From NCBI GenBank assembly GCA_017553665.1, contig JAFZKM010000309.1:1-6732 (forward strand): a DNA stretch of 6,732 bases. Reading direction: 5' to 3'. Positions 1-6,710 of this stretch are shown piece after piece. The position numbers and the translations under genes are program-made. The notes under the pieces are model-generated. The model did no database searches. It saw only the letters and a list, made by a program, of their open reading frames with translations, and was not told the DNA's origin. Numbering within the stretch: the stretch's first letter is position 1; each line of letters begins with the position of its first letter. The DNA comes from Lachnospiraceae bacterium (GTDB taxonomy: Bacteria > Bacillota_A > Clostridia > Lachnospirales > Lachnospiraceae).

Positions 1-1567
1 CGAATGCCACTCTTGCGATGTAGCCGCTGTCCTCAAGCAATGAGAGGAAGAAGAACAGTATGATGATGATCGGCATGAAGCTCAGTACGCTTCCGACGCC
101 GTTGAATATGCCGTCGATCACGAGCGAGTGCAATACTTCGTTCACGTTCCATGCCCTGAATGCCGAGTCAACCAGCCCGGTCAGCGAATCTATGCCCGTC
201 TCAAGGAGATCCTGAAGCCATGCTCCTATCAGGCCGAAGGTAAGCCAGAAAACCAGCGCCATGATCCCGATAAAAGCGGGGATCGCGGTAAACCTGCCCG
301 TAAGGATCCTGTCTATTTTCTCGCTTCTTTCCCGCTCCTTACTCTCTACAGGCTTCACCACACACTTCGCGGCTAATTTCTCAACGAACGAGAAACGCAT
401 GTCGGCGATGGCAGCTGCACGGTCGAGACCGCACTCCTCCTCCATCTGCAGGATGATATGCTCTATCATCTCGCGCTCGTTCTGCGAGAGCTCAAGAGCC
501 TCGATCACGCGCTCATCACCCTCGATTATCTTGTTCGCCGCGAAACGGATAGGTATCCCGGCGCGCTTCGCGTGGTCCTCGACCAGCGACATGATACCGT
601 GTATGCAGCGGTGTATCGCGCCGCCGCGATCAGACTCATCGCAGAAATCCTGCTTCGCGGGTGTTTCCTGATATTTCGCTACATGAAGCGCGTGAGCCAC
701 AAGCTCGTCCACGCCTTCGTTCTTGGCCGCGGAAATGGGTACGACGGGGATGCCGAGCATCGCCTCCATGTCATTCGTACGCACGCTGCCGCCGTTGCCG
801 CGCAGCTCGTCCATCATATTGAGTGCGAGCACCATCGGCACATCGAGTTCGATCAGCTGCATCGTCAGATACAGATTCCTCTCGATATTTGTCGCGTCAA
901 CGATATTGATAATGCCCTTCGGCTTCTCACCGATGATATACTGACGCGATACGATCTCCTCTTCGGTATAGGGAGAAAGCGAGTAAATACCCGGAAGGTC
1001 CACGACTTCGGTATCCGCGTGTCCTCTTATCGCGCCGCTCTTGCGGTCTACGGTCACTCCCGGGAAATTCCCGACATGCTGGTTTGAGCCCGTCAGGCTG
1101 TTAAAGAGCGTCGTTTTTCCGCTGTTCTGATTGCCCGCGAGCGCGAATGTGAGCACGGTTCCCTCGGGCAGCGGATGTTCGGTAGCGGGATCGTGATAGA
1201 GCACGCCGTCCTCACCGAAACCGGGGTGACAGATACGGACTTCATCGTCTTTCCCGTCGCCGCTCATATCCGCGTTATCGTCGTTTTCCGTCTTTTTCGG
1301 ACAGACTGCGCAGTTTTCCTTATCATCGCAGTCTTCCGCACGGCATACGGGCACGATCTCGATCTTCTCCGCGTCCGCGAGTCTCAGCGTAAGTTCGTAG
1401 CCATGTATCCTCAGTTCCATCGGATCGCCCATCGGGGCAAGTTTTATCAGTGTAACCTCTGTTTTGGGAATAACGCCCATGTCGAGGAAATGCTGCCTTA
1501 AGGCCCCCTCTCCGCCGACCTTTGTGATAATGGCGCTTTCGCCGGTCTTTAATTCATTGAGTGTCAT
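1..1567 (-). CDS. feoB: FeoA-FeoB fusion, ferrous iron transporter (3' end beyond window)
   Basis: Imports Fe2+ across the cytoplasmic membrane. FeoB couples a cytosolic GTPase to a polytopic membrane domain, and FeoA is a small SH3-like accessory domain. Read on the minus strand, the frame is open for 522 codons from ATG 1567 to the left edge. Residues 1-72 are FeoA-like (LRQHFLDMGVIP, MGDPMELRIHGYELTLR). Residues 73-125 are an acidic linker with C75, C80, C86, C89 and C113. The G domain starts near 137: G1 GNQNSGKT 145-152, switch I NFPGVTV with T172, G3 DLPG 190-193, G4 NMMD 250-253, G5 SAAK 279-282. A helical region of the GDI type follows to about 420. Hydrophobic segments then begin (about 427-450 and 497-512), including FeoB-typical GVGSVLSFMP and LEDSGYIARVAF. 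Roughly the last 300 residues of the membrane domain lie outside. The start at 1567 is preferred because GGAG sits 9 nt upstream; an ATG at 1576 abuts that site. It is divergent from tmcAL. The FeoAB assignment is very secure; substrate is from family knowledge. Confidence 0.96.
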   Translation of the reverse strand, partial: MTLNELKTGESAIITKVGGEGALRQHFLDMGVIPKTEVTLIKLAPMGDPMELRIHGYELTLRLADAEKIEIVPVCRAEDCDDKENCAVCPKKTENDDNADMSGDGKDDEVRICHPGFGEDGVLYHDPATEHPLPEGTVLTFALAGNQNSGKTTLFNSLTGSNQHVGNFPGVTVDRKSGAIRGHADTEVVDLPGIYSLSPYTEEEIVSRQYIIGEKPKGIINIVDATNIERNLYLTMQLIELDVPMVLALNMMDELRGNGGSVRTNDMEAMLGIPVVPISAAKNEGVDELVAHALHVAKYQETPAKQDFCDESDRGGAIHRCIHGIMSLVEDHAKRAGIPIRFAANKIIEGDERVIEALELSQNEREMIEHIILQMEEECGLDRAAAIADMRFSFVEKLAAKCVVKPVESKERERSEKIDRILTGRFTAIPAFIGIMALVFWLTFGLIGAWLQDLLETGIDSLTGLVDSAFRAWNVNEVLHSLVIDGIFNGVGSVLSFMPIIIILFFFLSLLEDSGYIARVAF

Positions 1568-1606
1568 TTTACTCATCTCCGTAAAATTTCTTCACCCTGA
1601 TTTTAC
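1566..1606. repeat. Three-copy 7-bp repeat in the feoAB promoter and leader
   Basis: ATTTTAC occurs at 1566-1572 and 1600-1606, and its inverse GTAAAAT at 1581-1587. The outer copies extend to an identical 10-mer, ATTTTACTCA (1566-1575 and 1600-1609). The middle copy forms a perfect inverted repeat with either outer copy, with gaps of 8 bp (1573-1580) and 12 bp (1588-1599). One copy covers the feoAB -10 box; another overlaps the start codon. This could be an operator, or in the RNA a weak hairpin (six A-U pairs and one G-C) with the Shine-Dalgarno in its loop. The repeat is seen directly; the regulatory role is inference. Confidence 0.6.
1577..1580 (-). promoter_or_regulatory. Ribosome binding site of feoAB
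   Basis: GGAG on the minus strand lies 9 nt upstream of ATG 1567. It directly abuts a second in-frame ATG at 1576, too close for it to serve that codon, so it decides the start in favour of 1567. It lies in the 8-nt loop between two complementary 7-nt arms (1581-1587 and 1566-1572), so it could be partly masked in the mRNA. Confidence 0.7.
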
Positions 1607-1628
1607 TCAAATTAACGGAAAATAACAA
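1600..1628 (-). promoter_or_regulatory. Predicted sigma-A promoter of feoAB
   Basis: On the minus strand, TTGTTA (1628-1623; 4 of 6 to the -35 consensus) is followed after exactly 17 bp by TAAAAT (1605-1600; 5 of 6 to the -10 consensus). Transcription would start near 1593, giving a leader of about 25 nt before ATG 1567, too short for a riboswitch. The -10 hexamer lies inside one copy of the 7-bp repeat in this region, so a protein binding that repeat would block the promoter. Predicted from sequence only. Confidence 0.6.
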
Positions 1629-1648
1629 CACCATTCAGCCTGTTGCTG

Positions 1649-1657
1649 TGATATAAT
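1649..1657 (+). promoter_or_regulatory. Extended -10 promoter of tmcAL
   Basis: TGATATAAT is a perfect -10 hexamer (TATAAT, 1652-1657) with the TGn extension. No credible -35 box lies 16-18 bp upstream, as expected for extended -10 promoters. The start of transcription would be near A1664, giving a leader of about 23 nt before ATG 1687. It is arranged back to back with the feoAB promoter in the 119-bp intergenic region. Confidence 0.6.
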
Positions 1658-1675
1658 TTTCTCATCAGGAAAATC

Positions 1676-1681
1676 GGGAGG
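1676..1681 (+). promoter_or_regulatory. Ribosome binding site of tmcAL
   Basis: GGGAGG ends 5 nt before ATG 1687 and fixes that start. It forms the left half of a perfect 11-bp odd palindrome, GGGAGGCTCCC (1676-1686), directly abutting the ATG. As RNA only a three-pair GGG/CCC stem with a 5-nt loop is sterically possible, so any masking would be weak. Confidence 0.75.
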
Positions 1682-1686
1682 CTCCC

Positions 1687-2928
1687 ATGAAAACAGTCGG
1701 AATCATAGCGGAATTCAATCCTTTCCACTGCGGTCACGAATACATCATCAATGAAGCAAAGCGCGTTTCGGGCGCCGACAGGTGCATTATCGCGATGAGC
1801 GGAGATTTCGTGCAGCGCGGAACCCCCGCGGTCTGCGACAAATCACTGCGCGCGCGGATGGCCCTTATGTCGGGCGCTGACGCCGTTTTTGAGATCCCGG
1901 TCCCCTATGCCACGGCTTCTGCCGAGATCTTCGCCGAGGCAGGCGTTAAGCTGTTCAATTCTCTCGGCAATGTCGACTTCATCGCGTTCGGATGCGAATG
2001 CCCGGATCTCGCGGTACTCTTAAAGATCGCCGATATCCTGAACAATGAGAGCGAATTGTTTAAGAGCATTCTTCAGGAAAAGCTCAAAGAAGGCTGCAGC
2101 TTCCCCGCTGCACGCGACGCCGCGTTTGAGGCTGAGACGGGCGATCCCGCTCTCACCGCGATCCTCCGCTCCCCGAACAATATCCTCGCGATCGAATACT
2201 GCAGGGCCATCCTTAAACTGTCTCCTGAGGGGATGGAAAACCTTGCGATAAAGCCCCTCGCGATCAAACGCACAGGCAGCGGCTATCATGACAATACGAT
2301 AGTCCGTCACATGCAGTCTTCCGCGACCGCCCTTCGCGCAGCGCTCGAAGATTCCGAAGGCGATACCGGCGAGCTGATCGGCCAGGTTCCCGATGAAGTC
2401 TTAAGACTGATCGATGAGAACTACCGCCGTACTCTCCCGATCACGGCCGATGACCTGAGTCCCATGCTGTATCTGAGGCTCAACGATCCTTCGATCACCG
2501 ACTACACGGCTTTCGCGGATGTAAGCCGCGACCTTGCGAACGCCCTTTCCAAATACAAAAACGAGCCCTGCACATTCACAGAGCTCGCTTCAAAACTGAA
2601 ATCAAAAAACAATAACCATACAGCGGTATGCCGCGCTTTGCTTCATCTGACGCTCGGCATCGGTCCGGAACACATCGCGTCCCTTAAAGCCTCCGATACG
2701 CTCCCCGCGATCCGCCTGCTCGGACTTAAGCGCTCGTCTTCGGAGCTTCTCCGTCCGGTGAGCGACTCGGAGCGCACCGAGCTGATCACAAAGCCCGCGG
2801 ACGCTGACCGCGCGCAGCCTCTGACCGCCGCAGGTCTTTATGCCTCGGGCATTTACCGCCAGCTCATCCGCGCGAGATTCGGTACCGATCCCGGCAGTGA
2901 GCTGACCTGTTCGCCTGTCATCCTTTAA
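1687..2928 (+). CDS. tmcAL: tRNA(Met) cytidine acetate ligase TmcAL
   Basis: TmcAL activates acetate with ATP to acetyl-adenylate and transfers the acetyl group to the wobble cytidine of elongator tRNA-Met, giving ac4C34. It acts in the cytoplasm. The protein has 413 residues, close to the 415 I recall for the Bacillus subtilis protein (formerly YlbM). The N-terminal nucleotidyltransferase fold shows GIIAEFNPFHCGH (5-17), with the HxGH ATP-binding motif at 14-17. The family motif SGDFVQRGTPA (38-48) follows, then SPNNILAIEY (162-171) and IKRTGSGYHD (193-202). The C-terminal half is the less conserved helical region expected of the family. The start is supported by GGGAGG 5 nt upstream and the extended -10 promoter. 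It ends convergently with the GH43 gene, overlapping it by 11 nt. No truncation or frameshift is seen. Family assignment is strong; the reaction is taken from characterised homologues. Confidence 0.95.
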   Translation: MKTVGIIAEFNPFHCGHEYIINEAKRVSGADRCIIAMSGDFVQRGTPAVCDKSLRARMALMSGADAVFEIPVPYATASAEIFAEAGVKLFNSLGNVDFIAFGCECPDLAVLLKIADILNNESELFKSILQEKLKEGCSFPAARDAAFEAETGDPALTAILRSPNNILAIEYCRAILKLSPEGMENLAIKPLAIKRTGSGYHDNTIVRHMQSSATALRAALEDSEGDTGELIGQVPDEVLRLIDENYRRTLPITADDLSPMLYLRLNDPSITDYTAFADVSRDLANALSKYKNEPCTFTELASKLKSKNNNHTAVCRALLHLTLGIGPEHIASLKASDTLPAIRLLGLKRSSSELLRPVSDSERTELITKPADADRAQPLTAAGLYASGIYRQLIRARFGTDPGSELTCSPVIL

Positions 2929-4573
2929 ACTTAAAATACTCGAAATCGGCGAAGCCGCCGGTCTTTAAGGTCGCGTAGGAATATAGTCCCATCCTGCAGC
3001 CCATGAAATGATCGAGCGTGTACTTAAGCTGCAGCGAGCCCGCCTTTTCCCAGGTCTTTCCATCCGCGGAATACTCAAATTCCGCGGTATCTTTATTTGC
3101 GGTGAAATCAAAAGAGATCCTGAGCCAGATGTCTTTGGCGTCATAGGGCTTGTTAAGGATCGCCCTTTCCCTGCCGTTCCCGTCGTTTACGCACATCACG
3201 ACAAACTGCTCTTCATCGTCAATGCGCACTCCCACAAGTCCGAACTGTCCCTGAAGCGCTGCCAGTCCGCAGCAGTCGCCGTCCTTTAAGCCTCTCAGGT
3301 CTATATGCGTCCTGCAGGAGCATTTCGGTCCGTAAGTGCGCTGAGTCAGCGTGTTTCTCGCCTGAAGGATGCCGTGCTCGTTTATGGGTCCGTTTATCAG
3401 GCGGAGATACCCCGGACGCTCCTTAAGCGACCAGAGCGCGTCGTCGGGATTGTGGTTCCACTGCCAGAAATGCTTCGGATCGGTGAGTTCCCTCTCCCGG
3501 CCGTGAAGCCTTCTGAAATCATCGCCGGCAGCGCAAACCGTAACGTTATCCTTCGGGTTCTTCGCTCCTTTTACGCCGGGCGCGAGTATCACATTACCGT
3601 CGGATTTTTCATAGAGCGCGTCCTTCGGAGCCGCGATGGGAAGCGCAAACTCTTTCGGCGCCCTGCCTTCGTCTCCGAGCATCGGCCAGCCGTCCTCCCA
3701 GACAACAGGAAGCACGTACGGTATGCGGCCCACGGCTCCGTGATCCTGGAACATGACCGCAGCCCAGACCTTATCCTCCGGACCCTTTTTATCAAAAAGT
3801 TTCACGCCTTCGGGCGCCGCTTCGGCGGCATGGTCCGGCAGCGTAAATATCGCCCCCTGCGCGACTCCCGCGTTATTATAGCCGCAGTCATCGTCAAGTA
3901 TTATTCTGTGCTCAAAGGGTCCGTCCAGCGAATCGGCGCGGTAGCAGACCTCACGCCTGCGTCCGTGCCCGTCTCTCGGCCATTCGATCATGATCACGTA
4001 GTAACGTCCGTCGATCTTATACGCGTGGGCGCCTTCGGCCTTCAGGCCCATGTTCTCTGATTCCGTTGTGAACAGGAGCCTGTCGGGACCGCTGCTCTTA
4101 AGGCTTCTCATATCCTCCGAAAGCTCGGTGATATATATCTCGTGATTCCCGTAAACAATATATCTGCGCCCGTCGTCATCGATCAGGAGCGACGGATCGT
4201 GCATGTATTTCGGGAGCAGATAACGCTCCCATTCCGATACTTCAATGTTCCTTGTGCGGAAAAGGTAAGCGTGCCGGTCATCATTGCTGTTGAAGAGGCA
4301 GTAAAACCACTCTCCGTCCTTTCGCAGCGATGCTGCCCAGCTGCCCTTTCCGTATATGTTCTGCCCGTTTTCGAGATTATTCCCGTCCTTTTCGCTGAGC
4401 CTTGAAAAAACATAACTGACGATCTCCCAGTGCTGCAGGTCATAGGACTTCATGATGGGACAGCCCGGCATCGAATGCATGCTCGTGGTCACCATGTAAA
4501 ACGCGTCGTCCGCGAGGATCACATCGTTATCCGGGAAATCCGCCCATATGACGGGATTCTTTATCGTTACCAT
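2918..4573 (-). CDS. Glycoside hydrolase family 43 protein (arabinofuranosidase/beta-xylosidase type)
   Basis: Likely an inverting enzyme removing arabinose or xylose from arabinoxylan- or xylan-derived oligosaccharides. Its 551 residues show the GH43 five-bladed propeller at about 5-320: NPVIWADFPDNDV (6-18) with candidate general base D15, SMHSMPGCPIMKS (31-43), MHDPSLLIDDDG (124-135) with candidate pKa-modulating D126, and KAEGAHAYK (178-186) with candidate general acid E180. Residues about 365-548 form a beta-sandwich of the GH43 C-terminal type (FWQWNHNPDD, GYLRL). The pattern most resembles subfamily GH43_12, from memory. There is no signal peptide, so it should be cytoplasmic, acting on imported oligosaccharides. 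AAAGG lies 7 nt before ATG 4573. It begins 25 bp after the GH3 stop, so the two are probably one transcript. Oddity: N16 follows the base where proline is usual. Substrate cannot be fixed from sequence. Confidence 0.93.
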   Translation of the reverse strand: MVTIKNPVIWADFPDNDVILADDAFYMVTTSMHSMPGCPIMKSYDLQHWEIVSYVFSRLSEKDGNNLENGQNIYGKGSWAASLRKDGEWFYCLFNSNDDRHAYLFRTRNIEVSEWERYLLPKYMHDPSLLIDDDGRRYIVYGNHEIYITELSEDMRSLKSSGPDRLLFTTESENMGLKAEGAHAYKIDGRYYVIMIEWPRDGHGRRREVCYRADSLDGPFEHRIILDDDCGYNNAGVAQGAIFTLPDHAAEAAPEGVKLFDKKGPEDKVWAAVMFQDHGAVGRIPYVLPVVWEDGWPMLGDEGRAPKEFALPIAAPKDALYEKSDGNVILAPGVKGAKNPKDNVTVCAAGDDFRRLHGRERELTDPKHFWQWNHNPDDALWSLKERPGYLRLINGPINEHGILQARNTLTQRTYGPKCSCRTHIDLRGLKDGDCCGLAALQGQFGLVGVRIDDEEQFVVMCVNDGNGRERAILNKPYDAKDIWLRISFDFTANKDTAEFEYSADGKTWEKAGSLQLKYTLDHFMGCRMGLYSYATLKTGGFADFEYFKFKG

Positions 4574-4580
4574 GTTACAG

Positions 4581-4585
4581 CCTTT
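4581..4585 (-). promoter_or_regulatory. Ribosome binding site of the GH43 gene
   Basis: AAAGG on the minus strand, 7 nt before ATG 4573, lies in the 25-bp gap after the GH3 stop codon. The gap has no room for a usual promoter plus leader, which supports co-transcription with the GH3 gene. Confidence 0.6.
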
Positions 4586-4598
4586 CGGTTCTTATTGC

Positions 4599-6704
4599 TT
4601 ATTCTTCTTCGTCTTCTTCCTCGTCCCCGGCCATGGCCTGCGCGCGCTTCTCCTTAAGCTTCGCGATATCTTCCTTTGCCTTGGACGCGGTCTCCTTAAA
4701 GTGTCCGGCCATGCTTGACATTCTGCGCTTTACGCCCTCTTTGCCGCCGATTTTCGAAACAACGCTGTCCACGCCGCTGAGACCGAGGAGTTTGAGATTA
4801 TGTCCCACATCTTCGTTATTCAGCAGGCCTACGATAGCTTCTACCGTATCGATCGTGATCTTTCCGCCCGACATGCAGGCCAGCGAATGGAACGGCATCT
4901 CATTGATCATCGCGATGAACATTCCGCTGTTTTCTTTCTTAACAACGCCTTTGCTCTTCTCGGCAAGTTCGATGAGCTTAATGACGCGGGCACCCCACTT
5001 GGTCTCCCTTGCGTCCTCAATGGTAGAGCAGAGATCGAAACGATCGTCCGCGCGCCTTGTGCTCTCGGGGATAGGTCCGCAGAGCAGTTTCTCGAACTCG
5101 CTGTCAGAAACACTCGAAGGATCGCCGAAATAATAAGTCGGGAGCTCTTCTCTCGTATACTGCCAGATATCGTATTCCTCATGATTGAACCAAACGTCGC
5201 CGCGCAGTCTGATGTCACGGCTCGAGGAGCCTACGCTGATCGTGTAAGCGCCGGGCTCAACGCACCACTTATGCGCGCCCACACAGTAATAAGAGAATGC
5301 TCTCTCATCAAGCTCGATCGTGATCTCCTTCTCCTCACCGGGTGCCAGGAATACCTTCTCGAAACCCTTCAGCTCACGAAGAGGTCTGAATACCTTGCTG
5401 CCCGTCTTGCCGACATATACCTGGGCAACTTCCGCGCCCGCGACCTTACCGGTGTTCTTAACCTTAAACGAAACGGTAGCGCGCTTATCTCCGGTCTTCA
5501 GCTCAAGTCCGCTGTAGCCGAAGGTCGTGTAGCTGAGTCCGTGTCCGAACGGGAACAGCACGTTCATGTCCACGCGGTCATAATATCTGTAGCCGACGAA
5601 CAGGCCCTCGCGGTACTCGACCGTAAGTCTGCTGCCGGGGAAATTATCGTAACAGGGGGTATCCTTGATCGAGATCGGGAAGGTCTCGGCCAGCTTACCC
5701 GAAGGGTTCGTAACTCCGAAGAGGATGTCGACCACAGCTTCGCCCGAAGCCTCTCCCGCGAGATACGCCTCAAGCACTGCGTTAACATTGCCGATCCAGG
5801 GCATCGATACGGGTGAACCGTTATGAAGAACTACAACGGTGTTGGGCTGAACCTTCGCCACCTCGCGGATCAGACGGTTCTGGCACTGGGGCAGTCTCAT
5901 ATGCTCGCGGTCGTAGCCCTCGCTCTCGAAGCTGTCCGGAAGTCCTGCGAAAATGACCGCAACATCCGCGGCAGCTGCCTTGTCCACAGCCTCATCGATC
6001 AGGTCGTCCTCAACGATGTCCTTCGTGGATGAGAAGCCCTTCGTGTACTCTACGAGCGTATGTCTCGTCGATGCCGAAAGCGCGCTGATAACGCGTGTAG
6101 GATTGATATGCGAGCTTCCGCCGCCCTGATATCTGGGCTTCTTCGCGAACTCACCGATGAAGAGGATCTTCTGGTCCTTGTTAAGAGGCAGCGCGCCGTC
6201 GTTCTTTAAGAGCACCATGCCCTCTCTCGCGGCCTTTCTGGCCTCCTTGTGATCCGCGACATAGTCGAATACCGGTCTCTTCTTCTCTGTGGGAGCATTG
6301 CCGTTCTTCACATCCATGAATCCGGTGTATCTGTCGACCTTGTTAAGGATATGCTCAACAGCCTTATCGAGATACTCTTCCTTCAGGCGGCCCGATTCCA
6401 CCGCGTCAATGATCTTTTCTTCGTTGATGCCGCTGCTTGTGGGCATCTCAAGATCAAGTCCCGCTTCAACGCCTGCAGGTCTGTCATTAACGGCGCCCCA
6501 GTCGGACATAACGAAGCCGTCAAAGCCCCATTCGTCGCGGAGAACCTTGTTTAAGAGCCAGGGATTCTCGGAGCTGTATACGCCGTTGATCCTGTTGTAT
6601 GAGCACATCAGGGTATCGGGATGAGCGGTCTTTACCGCCTCCTCAAAAGCAGCAAGATAGATCTCGCGCAGTGTTCTTTCGTCAACCACCGCCGATACGG
6701 TCAT
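4599..6704 (-). CDS. Glycoside hydrolase family 3 beta-glycosidase, N-terminus cut off by in-frame TAG
   Basis: GH3 enzymes are retaining exo-acting beta-glucosidases or beta-xylosidases. From ATG 6704 there are 701 residues. Residues 1-125 are the second part of the GH3 barrel: VDERTLREIYLAAFE (7-21), MCSYNRING (33-41), FVMSDWGA (64-71) with nucleophile D68. The alpha/beta sandwich is at about 155-345: GMVLLKNDGALPL (162-174), GGGSSHINP (194-202), DSFESEGYDR (257-266) carrying the acid/base glutamate E258 or E260, and NPSGKLAETFP (333-343). A fibronectin-III-like domain follows (about 423-492; VAQVYVG, PLRELKGFEKV). Residues about 510-701 are a C-terminal extension ending in a Lys/Ala-rich helical stretch and DEEEDEEE. 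The frame continues upstream of the ATG with GH3-like residues but is broken by TAG 6713-6711, so this start is probably not the original. A product from 6704 would lack the first half of the barrel. It is paired with the downstream GH43 gene. Family is certain; intactness is not. Confidence 0.85.
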   Translation of the reverse strand: MTVSAVVDERTLREIYLAAFEEAVKTAHPDTLMCSYNRINGVYSSENPWLLNKVLRDEWGFDGFVMSDWGAVNDRPAGVEAGLDLEMPTSSGINEEKIIDAVESGRLKEEYLDKAVEHILNKVDRYTGFMDVKNGNAPTEKKRPVFDYVADHKEARKAAREGMVLLKNDGALPLNKDQKILFIGEFAKKPRYQGGGSSHINPTRVISALSASTRHTLVEYTKGFSSTKDIVEDDLIDEAVDKAAAADVAVIFAGLPDSFESEGYDREHMRLPQCQNRLIREVAKVQPNTVVVLHNGSPVSMPWIGNVNAVLEAYLAGEASGEAVVDILFGVTNPSGKLAETFPISIKDTPCYDNFPGSRLTVEYREGLFVGYRYYDRVDMNVLFPFGHGLSYTTFGYSGLELKTGDKRATVSFKVKNTGKVAGAEVAQVYVGKTGSKVFRPLRELKGFEKVFLAPGEEKEITIELDERAFSYYCVGAHKWCVEPGAYTISVGSSSRDIRLRGDVWFNHEEYDIWQYTREELPTYYFGDPSSVSDSEFEKLLCGPIPESTRRADDRFDLCSTIEDARETKWGARVIKLIELAEKSKGVVKKENSGMFIAMINEMPFHSLACMSGGKITIDTVEAIVGLLNNEDVGHNLKLLGLSGVDSVVSKIGGKEGVKRRMSSMAGHFKETASKAKEDIAKLKEKRAQAMAGDEEEDEEE

Positions 6705-6710
6705 GCGGCG

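Noticed and set aside
458..1087. Plus-strand open frame of 209 codons with His/Arg-rich translation
   Set aside because: It is antisense to the FeoB GTPase domain, whose G1-G5 motifs are all intact on the minus strand.
1574..1576. ATG at 1576 as the feoAB start
   Set aside because: It is in frame, three codons upstream, but directly abuts the GGAG ribosome site; ATG 1567 has proper spacing.
1566..1609. The 10-bp direct repeat as an attachment site or mobile element scar
   Set aside because: No integrase, transposase or terminal inverted repeats are nearby, and the repeats lie only 24 bp apart within a promoter.
1568..1686. Fur or DtxR box, or a riboswitch, in the feoAB/tmcAL intergenic region
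   Set aside because: I could not match the GATAATGATAATCATTATC Fur pattern or a DtxR palindrome, and the predicted leaders (about 25 nt) are too short for a riboswitch.
2947..2957. CGGC-GAA-GCCG hairpin as a terminator after tmcAL
   Set aside because: The stem is only four pairs, no T-run follows, and it encodes the conserved GH43 C-terminal end.
3305..4060. Plus-strand open frame of 251 codons opposite the GH43 gene
   Set aside because: Antisense to the conserved GH43 frame. The translation is Arg/Val-rich without any family motif.
4602..4624. TTC-rich tract as a slippage-prone microsatellite
   Set aside because: It is an irregular mix of TTC, CTC and GTC codons encoding the Asp/Glu tail in frame, not a pure repeat.
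4800..5816. Plus-strand open frame of 338 codons opposite the GH3 gene
   Set aside because: It lies entirely antisense to a strongly conserved GH3 coding region, has no recognisable domain, and is explained by codon bias in the GH3 gene.
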